From Methanocorpusculum parvum (GTDB taxonomy: Archaea > Halobacteriota > Methanomicrobia > Methanomicrobiales > Methanocorpusculaceae), in contig LMVO01000003.1 in assembly GCA_002287215.1 (NCBI GenBank), forward strand, positions 1 through 60,213: 60,213 nt of DNA, written 5' to 3'. Position 1 is the first letter of the stretch. The number at the start of each line of letters is the position of its first letter. The position numbers and the translations under genes are program-made. Below, in pieces: positions 17,246 to 24,926 of the stretch. The notes beneath the pieces were generated by a model. It saw only the letters and a program-made list of their open reading frames with translations. It made no database searches and was not told the origin of the DNA.

Positions 17246-18529
17246 ATGCAAAGCCCTACCCTCCAGGTAGCTCTTGACGTAACCGAGCTTACCCGGGCAC
17301 AAAAAATCGCAGAAGAGGCACTTCTCGGAGGTGCCGACTGGATAGAAATAGGCACCCCCCTTGTCAAAAGCGAGGGTATGCAGGCAGTTCGCGCACTCCG
17401 GGCGCAGTTTCCGACCACAACACTCGTCGCCGATCTGAAAACATCCGACACCGGCGGTCTGGAGGTCGAGATGGCGGCAAAAGCCGGAGCAAATATCGTC
17501 TGCGTTCTCGCAAATACCGATAACGCCGTGATAACGGACGCACTTCGCGGAGCCGCCCTGTACGGGGTTGAGATCATGGCGGATATGATGAATGTCTCTG
17601 ACGTGGTCACGCGTGCACGGGAACTTGCCGATCTCGGCGTCCAGATCATCAATGCCCATGTGGGGATCGACCAGCAGATGGAAGGGAAGGACCCTCTGGA
17701 TCTGCTGGATAAACTCGGCGATCTGCCGGTCAAAATAGCCGTTGCCGGCGGACTGAATGCAGAATCCGCATCCAAAGCCGCGGCACGCGGCGCCGACATC
17801 GTGATCGTCGGAGGCTCGATCATCAAAGCGGCCGACGTCACCAAAGCTGCCCGAAATGTGCGGGATGCGATCGACCGGCCGACGGAAGGGACCTCGGTAA
17901 AAATCAGTCTGGATGATATGATCCGCGAACGTCTCGAACAGGTCTCCGCCCCGAACGTGACGGATGCCCTCTACCGGAAAGGAGCGATGAGCGGCCTTTC
18001 TGTTCAGCATGTTCCAAAGAAAATGATCGGAAAAGCAGTCACCGTACAAACGTTCGGCGGCGACTGGTCAAAACCTGTCCAGGCGATCGATGCCTGCCGG
18101 CCGGGAGATATTCTCGTTATCAGCAATGATAAAAGAACCGACATAGCGCCGTGGGGCGAACTTGCCACGCGCTCGGCCGAGAACAAAGGGGTCGCAGGGA
18201 TCATTATTGACGGGGCCGTACGCGACTGGGATGATATCATCACCCTTGATATTCCGGTCTATGCGACGGCGATCCAGCCGAATGCAGGCGAACCGAAAGG
18301 ATTCGGCGAGATCAACGCCGAGATCTCCTGCTGCGGTCAGACCGTGAGGCCGGGCGACTGGCTGATCGGGGATCAGTCAGGGGTCGTCGTTATTCCAAGG
18401 GAACGGGCATATGAGGTCGCACGGCGTTCCGTCGAGGTCCAAAAAACCGAGGTCAGGATCCGTGAGGAGATCAGACGAGGGGGGACGCTTGGCAGTCTCT
18501 CGCAGCTTCTCAGGTGGGAGAAAAAATGA
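17246..18529 (+). CDS. Bifunctional hexulose-6-phosphate synthase / RraA-like protein
   Basis: A 427-residue fusion. Residues 1 to about 210 are a 3-hexulose-6-phosphate synthase (orotidine decarboxylase fold), with VADLKTSDTGGLEVEMAAKAGA-type active-site sequence near 64-85 and VAGGLNAES at the phosphate site. Residues 215-427 are an RraA-type domain (NVTDALYRKGAM, GDILVISNDKRTDIAPWGELA, GIIIDGAVRD). In archaea HPS works in reverse, splitting hexulose 6-phosphate to ribulose 5-phosphate and formaldehyde, to supply pentoses where the oxidative pathway is missing. The RraA part could be an aldolase-like or regulatory unit; its role in the fusion is not settled. The usual partner PHI isomerase is not adjacent. 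The stop overlaps the TPR gene by ATGA. Confidence 0.92.
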   Translation: MQSPTLQVALDVTELTRAQKIAEEALLGGADWIEIGTPLVKSEGMQAVRALRAQFPTTTLVADLKTSDTGGLEVEMAAKAGANIVCVLANTDNAVITDALRGAALYGVEIMADMMNVSDVVTRARELADLGVQIINAHVGIDQQMEGKDPLDLLDKLGDLPVKIAVAGGLNAESASKAAARGADIVIVGGSIIKAADVTKAARNVRDAIDRPTEGTSVKISLDDMIRERLEQVSAPNVTDALYRKGAMSGLSVQHVPKKMIGKAVTVQTFGGDWSKPVQAIDACRPGDILVISNDKRTDIAPWGELATRSAENKGVAGIIIDGAVRDWDDIITLDIPVYATAIQPNAGEPKGFGEINAEISCCGQTVRPGDWLIGDQSGVVVIPRERAYEVARRSVEVQKTEVRIREEIRRGGTLGSLSQLLRWEKK

Positions 18530-19317
18530 GCCGGAAACCGCGAGTGGCAAACCCTTCTGACCCGGTTCTCTGGTGCAAGGAGGCCGCCGGGCTGATGGCA
18601 CGCGGCGATGAGAAAGGCGCGATCTTCTGTTATCAGGAGTCGGTCAAACTCCGGCCGGGCGTCTCCGATGTCTGGTACAATCTCGCCCTTCTCTTTGAGA
18701 AAAACGGAGAGAGAAAAGAAGCACTGGCAACGCACATCACGGCCGGAAAACTGTTTCCGGGGGATCACCGGTTTCCCGCAGAGCGTGCCAGGCTTCTTGC
18801 CGAATCCGGAAACTATTCCGAGGCCGTCGCCGCGGTATCGGATGCTCTGCTGATCTCGCCACACTCTCCAACTCTCCTTGCAAACAAAGCAGGCTATCTC
18901 ATCTTTGCGGATGATCCGGGGGAAGCCTTACAGACAGCAGAACAGGCGCTCGCGATCGATCCGGGATGTTCGCTTGCAATTCTCCACAAAGCCCATGCAC
19001 AGGCCGCACTCGGCGATGCGGCAAAGGCAAAAGAAACCCTGGAAAACGGGCTCTCGGCCGTGCCGGATGATGCACGCCTGCAGAAACTGCTGGCAAATAT
19101 CCTGATAAGAAATAAAGAATATGAAGATGGTCTTGCATCAATAGAAAAAGTCCTTCTGCTCGACCCAAACGATGCCGAAATCTGGAGCCTGAAAGGCGCG
19201 GCCAGCGCGTATCTGAACCGGAAAGAGGCGGCGATCTCTGCATTCGAACAGGCAATGAAGCTTGATCCAAAAGAGAAGGCCTACCGGAAAAACCGCGACG
19301 CGGTGCGGAAAGGATAG
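18526..19317 (+). CDS. TPR repeat protein
   Basis: A 263-residue protein of about seven tetratricopeptide repeats with the W-YNLALLFEKNG, LLANKAGYL, and AEIWSLKGAASAYLNRKE type helices, at about 34-residue spacing. It has no signal peptide or membrane segment. The ATG at 18526 overlaps the stop of the HPS-RraA gene in ATGA, so it is co-translated with it. TPR proteins are scaffolds; no partner can be named. It is similar in style to the TPR protein at 31148-32080, and the two could be paralogues. The mobile element at 19339 begins only 21 bases after its stop. Confidence 0.88.
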   Translation: MSRKPRVANPSDPVLWCKEAAGLMARGDEKGAIFCYQESVKLRPGVSDVWYNLALLFEKNGERKEALATHITAGKLFPGDHRFPAERARLLAESGNYSEAVAAVSDALLISPHSPTLLANKAGYLIFADDPGEALQTAEQALAIDPGCSLAILHKAHAQAALGDAAKAKETLENGLSAVPDDARLQKLLANILIRNKEYEDGLASIEKVLLLDPNDAEIWSLKGAASAYLNRKEAAISAFEQAMKLDPKEKAYRKNRDAVRKG

Positions 19318-19338
19318 ACCTCATCATTCTTTTTTCAG

Positions 19339-19875
19339 TAGGACTTACGCAGTGTGATCCTTAATCCAATTCAGGAAGGGTATTACTGGGTGTGGACACA
19401 TGAGAATAAATCAACCGCGAATCGGCGCGAATCCCGCAAGCCGTTGGCTTGCTCCCAGAATCGGATTTGCTGATCCTCACTTTCGCAATCCAGCTTCGCT
19501 GTCTTGCTCATCCCTCATCGGGAACGTTCGGGCAAATCCTGTCGCCGCCCCAGCGGCTCCTGTGAGAGGAATCTCTCTCGCCCAATCCCCCATCATTAAA
19601 AGATTCTTTGAATATGACTTACGCGTTGTGGTCTCAAAATGAGGAAGACATAGACCAGTTGGGAGGCGCTGGGGCGCCGACAGGATTTGCCCGAACGTTC
19701 CCGATGAGGGGCGAGCAAGTCGAGGGACGAGAGTTGCGAGAGTGAGGAACAGCAAATCCGATTCGCCTCGCCCGAAGGGCGGATTCGCGCCGATTCGCGG
19801 TTTGTTTTTTCTCATGTATCCACACTTGGTAAACCCCTCCCAAATTGGACCCCCACCAACACCGCGTAACTCCTA
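19339..19875. mobile_element. 537-bp non-autonomous element: long palindrome with terminal repeats and 6-bp target duplication
   Basis: The region 19318-19909 has no gene. The element starts TAGGACTTACGC (19339-19350) and ends GCGTAACTCCTA (19864-19875). Its two halves are inverted copies over about 220 bases; matching blocks include GTGTGGA(C/T)ACATGAGAA, AACCGCGAATCGGCGCGAATC, and TCGGGAACGTTCGGGCAAAT. Direct repeats TTTCAG flank it exactly (19333-19338 and 19876-19881), as expected for a target-site duplication. A third terminus, TATGACTTACGC (19613-19624), lies near the centre, so the right half (19613-19875) is itself a 263-bp unit with ends. No transposase is present, so it would have to move in trans. 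The end of a sibling copy is at 1-181. Confidence 0.75.
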
Positions 19876-19909
19876 TTTCAGGATAAAAAATAGGGATTAA
19901 GTATTCAGA

Positions 19910-20344
19910 TCAGAAATTATAATCTTTCGCCGGAAGGAGTTCGATGCCGGCTTCCACGATTTTCAATGCCGCTTCCCGCGGATTTGTCACCTTCACGATC
20001 AACGCGCCGTACTCGCCCGAACGGAACGCATACGCATACTCAATGTTGATATTAAGACCGCCCAGAAGATTTGCAACTTCATACAGACCGCCTGGAACAT
20101 CCTTCATTTTGATCGCGAGAACATCCGTATACTGCAAAGCATAATTCTGCTTCGCAAACTCATTGAACGCGATCTCCGGTTTATCAACGATCGCCCGGAC
20201 GACCCCGAAGTTATTTGCTTCGGCTATGTTGAATGCCTGGATGGATACGCCGGTGTCAAGAAAGATCTTCGCGATCGCGGCAAGCTTCCCGGCCTTATTC
20301 TCTGAAAATATCGACAGCTGTTTGATGATGTATTTTTCCGTCAT
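19910..20344 (-). CDS. Tandem ACT-domain protein linked to aryl-CoA ligases
   Basis: A 144-residue protein made of two ACT domains (about 6-70 and 73-140), with IKQLSIFSENKAGKLAAIAK and GGLYEVANLLGGLNINIEYAYAF showing the typical ligand-binding turns between strand and helix. ACT domains sense small molecules, usually amino acids. It lies one base after the stop of the upstream ligase gene and is the third gene of the operon. In archaea this ACT plus phenylacetate-CoA ligase set often accompanies indolepyruvate ferredoxin oxidoreductase in aryl acid recycling to aromatic amino acids; that oxidoreductase is not here. Feedback sensing by aromatic amino acids is inferred. Confidence 0.88.
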   Translation of the reverse strand: MTEKYIIKQLSIFSENKAGKLAAIAKIFLDTGVSIQAFNIAEANNFGVVRAIVDKPEIAFNEFAKQNYALQYTDVLAIKMKDVPGGLYEVANLLGGLNINIEYAYAFRSGEYGALIVKVTNPREAALKIVEAGIELLPAKDYNF

Positions 20345-21646
20345 TTAGATCACCCGATGATCGATTACACGTTTTGCTTTCCCCTCAAAACGCGGGAGGG
20401 AGTTCGGCGGACAGAGCTCGATCTTGGCAGAGACATTCAGTGCATCCCGAAGAGCGCGCTCGGTACGCATCTGCATCTCCATGAGACCGTTAATACTATC
20501 TGTCATCGCATCAGGCTTTAATTCTACCTTTACGAGCATATCGTCAAGAGGTCCCGTTCTGAACACCTCGATCATGAAATGGCTTGTCAGATACGGGTTT
20601 TTCAGGAGAGCATGCTCGATCGCAGACGGGAACACATTGATCCCGCGGATGATCAGCATATCATCGACCCTGCCCTGCAGACGGTCGATCCGCGGCGACG
20701 TTCTGCCGCATGCACAATCTCCTTCAAGGATCGACGTGATATCTCCGATCCGGTACCGGATCATCGGGATCGCCTCCTTTTTCAGGACCGTGATCGTCAG
20801 TTCTCCCTTCTCACCCGGAGGGAGCTGCTCGCCGGTCTTTGGATCGATGATCTCGGTGTAAGCGATATCTCCGCAGATATGCATACCGTTCAGCTCACTG
20901 CAGTCCGTAAACATCGGACCTGAGATCTCAGACGTCCCAAAAATGTTGTGCGCCGTAACTCCCGACTCGGCGTAGATATACCGGCGCATCGCATCCGTCC
21001 ACGGCTCGGCGCCGAGAACGGCGGTCCGAAGAAGGGTATCCTTGCTGAAGTCCACGCCCATTTTTTTGGCGACATCGATCAGATGGATGAAATACGACGG
21101 AGTACAGGCTATCGCCGTCGTTTTCAGATCCTGGATTAACTCGATCTGCCGCTCGGAGTTTCCGGTCGATGCCGGAATCACCGTCGCGCCGACCTTCTCG
21201 CCGCCGTAATGCAGACCGAGACCGCCGGTAAAAAGACCGTATCCGTAGCAGACCTGCAAAACATCCTTTTTGCCGACCCCGCACGAAACAAGAGAGCGGG
21301 CGACGCACTCGCTCCAGAGATCGATATCGTTCTGCGTGTAGGCAACGACCGTCGGCTTGCCGGTCGTTCCGGACGAAACATGATATCTGACCAGATCCTC
21401 GTGAGGAACACAGACAAGCCCGTCCGGATAATTATCACGAAGATCCGTCTTTTTCATGAACGGCAGCTTGGTGATATCTGTGATTGACGTGATGTCTGCG
21501 GGCTTCACGCCGGACTCTGCCATCTTTGTATGATAGAATACCGATGAATCATACAGACGCGTGACCAGTTTTTTCAGTTCCTGATACTGAAGCTTTGCAA
21601 GCTCATCTTTTGGCATCGTCTCGATCTTTTCGTTATAATACGGCAT
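20345..21646 (-). CDS. paaK: Phenylacetate-CoA ligase family protein (copy 2 of operon)
   Basis: A 433-residue adenylate-forming ligase that activates an aryl acid such as phenylacetate to its CoA thioester using ATP. The P-loop-like motif is SSGTTGKPTVV (91-101); others are FGTSEISGPMF, RYRIGDITSI and the C-terminal FEGKAKRVID lysine region. CACGRTSPR may bind a metal, as is usual for archaeal members. It is highly similar in layout to its upstream neighbour, so the two arose by duplication or form a set with different substrates. In methanogens such ligases salvage aryl acids for aromatic amino acid synthesis. The gap to the upstream gene is 2 bases. Confidence 0.93.
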   Translation of the reverse strand: MPYYNEKIETMPKDELAKLQYQELKKLVTRLYDSSVFYHTKMAESGVKPADITSITDITKLPFMKKTDLRDNYPDGLVCVPHEDLVRYHVSSGTTGKPTVVAYTQNDIDLWSECVARSLVSCGVGKKDVLQVCYGYGLFTGGLGLHYGGEKVGATVIPASTGNSERQIELIQDLKTTAIACTPSYFIHLIDVAKKMGVDFSKDTLLRTAVLGAEPWTDAMRRYIYAESGVTAHNIFGTSEISGPMFTDCSELNGMHICGDIAYTEIIDPKTGEQLPPGEKGELTITVLKKEAIPMIRYRIGDITSILEGDCACGRTSPRIDRLQGRVDDMLIIRGINVFPSAIEHALLKNPYLTSHFMIEVFRTGPLDDMLVKVELKPDAMTDSINGLMEMQMRTERALRDALNVSAKIELCPPNSLPRFEGKAKRVIDHRVI

Positions 21647-21648
21647 AC

Positions 21649-22935
21649 TTAAATGACCCTCCGGTCAACGACTCTCTTTGCTTTTCCTTCAAAGCGGGGG
21701 AGAGAACCCGGCTCCACGAGATCGACCTTCGCACGCAGCGTAAGCGTCTCCTGCAAAGCCTTCATGATCTTTGTCTGCAGCTTCGAGAGATCCTGAAGTT
21801 CTCCCGAGAAGATATTTTTATTCATCTCCACCTCGATCATCATCTCATCAAGATGGTTCACCCGGTCGATGTAAACCATGAACTGATCGCCCACTTCGGG
21901 GATGTTTTTCAGCACATGCTCGATCTGGCTTGGGAACACGTTGATTCCCCGAACCGTCAGCATGTCGTCGCTTCTGCCGAGAAGTCTTGCGATCTTCTGA
22001 CCGCGGCCGCACGGACACTCATCCTCCATGAGCATCGTGATATCGCCGGTCCGATACCGTAAGAGAGGCATGGCCTCCTTCATGATCGGCGTTACGACCA
22101 TCTCTCCCTTCTCTTCGGGACCGAGCACCTCGCCGGTCTTCGGATCGATGATCTCGACGATATAACAGTCATGCCAGATATGGAGGCCGTCCTGTTCTGG
22201 GCATTCAAAGGCAACACCCGGACCGAAAAGTTCGCTCATCCCGTAACTGTCATACGCCTTGATGCCGAGCCGGTTCTCCAGATCCCGGCGCATATTCTCC
22301 GACCAGGCTTCCGCTCCAAAGCAGCCGATTTCAAGCGACGCAAGATCCGCATGCATCTCCTCTGCCACCTCGGTCAGATGCATCGCATAACTCGGCGTGC
22401 AGTGAAGACCGCGTACCTTGAAGTCCTGGATCATCTCGATCTGCCGTTTGGTATTCCCGACGCCTGACGGAACGACGGCGCAGCCGATCTTCTCAGCACC
22501 CATATGGATCCCGAGGCCGCCGGTGAAAAGAGAGTAGTTCGACGCATTCTGGAAAATATCGCCGGCACGAAGCCCGACCATCGTCAGGTTCCGTGCGATA
22601 AGTTCCGACCACATATTGAGATCGTTTTTCGTATAGGCAACGACCGTCGGTTTCCCGGTCGTTCCTGACGTCGTATGGATCCGGTTGACCTGGGACATAG
22701 GCACCGCCAAAAAGCCAAACGGATATCCGCCGCGAAGATCTGCTTTCTTCGTGAACGGGATCTTTGCCAGATCGTCAAGCGATCTGATATCAGACGGGGT
22801 AATTCCCGCTTCCCTGAACAGGGTATTGTAGAAACCGATATTCTGCGTCCGTGCAACCGTTTCCTTCAGACGCTTGAGCTGAAGCTCTTCAAGATCCGGG
22901 CCGGACAGGGTTTCCATCTTCTCATTCCAGAACAT
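21649..22935 (-). CDS. paaK: Phenylacetate-CoA ligase family protein (copy 1 of operon)
   Basis: A 428-residue paralogue of the next gene and the first gene of the operon. It shows TSGTTGKPTVVAYT (89-102), the SYGMSELFGPG motif, RYRTGDITML and C-terminal FEGKAKRVVDRRV. CPCGRGQKIARL replaces CACGRTSPRIDRL of the paralogue. The differences lie mainly in the acid-binding half, consistent with separate aryl acids (phenylacetate, hydroxyphenylacetate or indoleacetate, not distinguishable by eye). The start ATG has no strong ribosome site. An operator-like inverted repeat lies 26 bases upstream. Confidence 0.93.
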   Translation of the reverse strand: MFWNEKMETLSGPDLEELQLKRLKETVARTQNIGFYNTLFREAGITPSDIRSLDDLAKIPFTKKADLRGGYPFGFLAVPMSQVNRIHTTSGTTGKPTVVAYTKNDLNMWSELIARNLTMVGLRAGDIFQNASNYSLFTGGLGIHMGAEKIGCAVVPSGVGNTKRQIEMIQDFKVRGLHCTPSYAMHLTEVAEEMHADLASLEIGCFGAEAWSENMRRDLENRLGIKAYDSYGMSELFGPGVAFECPEQDGLHIWHDCYIVEIIDPKTGEVLGPEEKGEMVVTPIMKEAMPLLRYRTGDITMLMEDECPCGRGQKIARLLGRSDDMLTVRGINVFPSQIEHVLKNIPEVGDQFMVYIDRVNHLDEMMIEVEMNKNIFSGELQDLSKLQTKIMKALQETLTLRAKVDLVEPGSLPRFEGKAKRVVDRRVI

Positions 22936-22960
22936 AACGTTAAGTCCTTTGCAGATGGGG

Positions 22961-23014
22961 GCATGACAGGGTGTGTCATGCTACACTTTAGCACCCTATT
23001 ACATTGTTTTATAC
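22961..23014 (-). promoter_or_regulatory. TATA box and operator-like inverted repeat for the aryl-CoA ligase operon
   Basis: On the minus strand GTATAAAAC (23006-23014) is a good archaeal TATA element. About 25-30 bases downstream, where transcription should begin, lies a perfect inverted repeat GCATGACA-5-TGTCATGC (22961-22981). A repressor bound there would block the start of transcription. The 8+5+8 layout fits a dimeric helix-turn-helix regulator such as an Lrp-type protein; that identity is inferred. Confidence 0.6.
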
Positions 23015-23045
23015 GAACATAATGGTTATGACTCGGACTTTATCA

Positions 23046-24923
23046 CTACATGACCATGCCGACGAACATAAACGCAAGTGAGCCGAGGGTAAGCATGACA
23101 CACGAGTAAAGGACGCCGCCCTTGATCGAACCGGTGCCCATCATTCCGGCCACAAGTCCGGAGCAGAATCCGTGAATAAGGATCGAGTGGTAGATGATCA
23201 TCTGATAGAGCTGGGCGGGGAAAGAGGAGCCCGAACTGGAACTTAAGTAGGAGAGGGACTCGGCATTCTCCGTCATGATGTTCAAAAACACCTCAGACAT
23301 GATGATCTGCACGAATACGAATACGGCGAACGCCATGAAAACGATGACGATATACACACCCATATCGCTTTTTCGTTCCCGTTTCAGCGACTCCCTGTTC
23401 TTTGCCTCATGATACTGCAGATCGATCGTGAGCGAGAGATCGTTGGTGAAGTGTTCGGTCTGGGAGAGAAGAATGACCAGCCGGTCGACGGAGAGATTTT
23501 TCATCCGGTCGGCAAACCGTTTCAGGGCGGATGAGAGTCTCACCCCCCAGACAAGATCGCGGGAGAGCACACGGATGTCCTCCTGGATGTAGCTTTTTCC
23601 CTCCTGGGCGGTGAGTTCGATGGCATGGGTCAGCGTCATGTTGTATTTTACCAGAGAACTCAGCTGACGGCAGAAGTCGGGAAGGGCGCCTTCGACCTTG
23701 TCTATTCTGCGGTTATACGAACGATAGCTAAATGCATAGGGTATGAGGGCCACCAGAAGCATAACGATGATCACATCATCGACCGCCATACCCCATTCAT
23801 AGATCATGTACGGATTGAAAAGGACATTGACGGTCGTGAGGTAGAGAACAACACCGACGAGCAAAGATACCGGGACGCTGAAGACGAACACCTTCGCCGG
23901 ATCCTCGCGGATCGCAGCTCTGGGGTTTCGGAAAAACTCCAGAAACCTCAGCCGTTTGTCATACTTCTCCATCATCTCATAGAGGCGGGTCTCATCCTCC
24001 TTGGGCTTGGTGATCGTAAGATGAGGATAGAGAGGAGCGTTCGACATGGGCATCTGGATACGTTTGATGATGTAGGTCTGGCCGAGTGCATCCAGCAGAA
24101 GAAGAAACATCACGGTTCCTATCGGCAGCATAAGATATACTACGATAGCGAGGATCATGGGGTCCGATCCCGAGATAAGGCCGATGACCATGATGACGAT
24201 CACGACAAAAAGGGGGCCTGCCACGAACATGGTGATATACATCTCGGCGATAGCGCCAAGCGAGGAGAGGTAGCTTCTCTGATCGATCTCTCCCTCTTTT
24301 TGCATCTCCCGAAGTTTGCCGTACAAAAATACCTCGGCGTTACCGATCGATCGGTAGGTTGCCGACAGTTCGGTCAGGAAGAACCGGAGTTTGTCGGAAG
24401 GCGTGGTCTCGGCGAGCCGCTGGATGGCGGTGAACTGATCGTAGCCGCAGAACTCCATATCCGAGACGACCTGACGGAACTCTTTTGCGGCATCTCCATA
24501 GTAATCGGCATATCTGGCGATCGAATGGAGCGAGGCGTAGAGCGTGGCGCCGCAGTGATGAAGGGCATACATGAAGGAGACCATTTCATACATGGATGCT
24601 TCGATGAACCGCTTCCGGCTGCGCATCTCAAGCTTGGGGTAGGAGATGATCGCGTAGTAGACGGAGACGTTGGCGAGAATGGCGATACCAACTGTCAGGG
24701 GGTAGGAGAAGAAGACATATTCAATATCGGCAAACAGGTTCGCAACCGGGAAGAAGAACAGGTCGATGAAAACGAAGGCAAAGATGATGAGAAGAGTTGC
24801 GATGAAACCGAATACACGGGCATAACGGACGAGTCCCTTGACGTCGATATCGATGCGTGCGGAAAAGAGCTCCTTTTCCAGCTGACGGACGCGTTCAGGG
24901 GATGGCGTTAAGGGATTTCTCAT
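23046..24923 (-). CDS. Two-domain GspF/TadC-type pilus assembly membrane protein
   Basis: A 625-residue polytopic protein with two T2SSF domains (about 85-260 and 400-560). Both contain the family pattern of a cytoplasmic helical bundle followed by paired membrane segments. At least eight hydrophobic helices are visible, and an extra pair at the C-terminus closes the protein. It is the platform protein that works with the ATPase encoded 3 bases upstream, so this is an archaeal type IV pilus-like or secretion apparatus rather than an archaellum (no FlaI/FlaH-type neighbours are present). Archaeal homologues of this double-domain form are related to FlaJ/PilC. Confidence 0.87.
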   Translation of the reverse strand: MRNPLTPSPERVRQLEKELFSARIDIDVKGLVRYARVFGFIATLLIIFAFVFIDLFFFPVANLFADIEYVFFSYPLTVGIAILANVSVYYAIISYPKLEMRSRKRFIEASMYEMVSFMYALHHCGATLYASLHSIARYADYYGDAAKEFRQVVSDMEFCGYDQFTAIQRLAETTPSDKLRFFLTELSATYRSIGNAEVFLYGKLREMQKEGEIDQRSYLSSLGAIAEMYITMFVAGPLFVVIVIMVIGLISGSDPMILAIVVYLMLPIGTVMFLLLLDALGQTYIIKRIQMPMSNAPLYPHLTITKPKEDETRLYEMMEKYDKRLRFLEFFRNPRAAIREDPAKVFVFSVPVSLLVGVVLYLTTVNVLFNPYMIYEWGMAVDDVIIVMLLVALIPYAFSYRSYNRRIDKVEGALPDFCRQLSSLVKYNMTLTHAIELTAQEGKSYIQEDIRVLSRDLVWGVRLSSALKRFADRMKNLSVDRLVILLSQTEHFTNDLSLTIDLQYHEAKNRESLKRERKSDMGVYIVIVFMAFAVFVFVQIIMSEVFLNIMTENAESLSYLSSSSGSSFPAQLYQMIIYHSILIHGFCSGLVAGMMGTGSIKGGVLYSCVMLTLGSLAFMFVGMVM

Positions 24924-24926
24924 GAC

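Noticed and set aside
17246..17880. Orotidine 5'-phosphate decarboxylase
   Set aside because: The fold is shared, but the DLKTSDTG...EMAAKAGA pattern and the RraA fusion are those of hexulose-6-phosphate synthase.
19400..19843. Open frames inside the palindromic element
   Set aside because: They read the inverted arms (Arg/Pro/Ala-rich text in both directions) and do not resemble a transposase.
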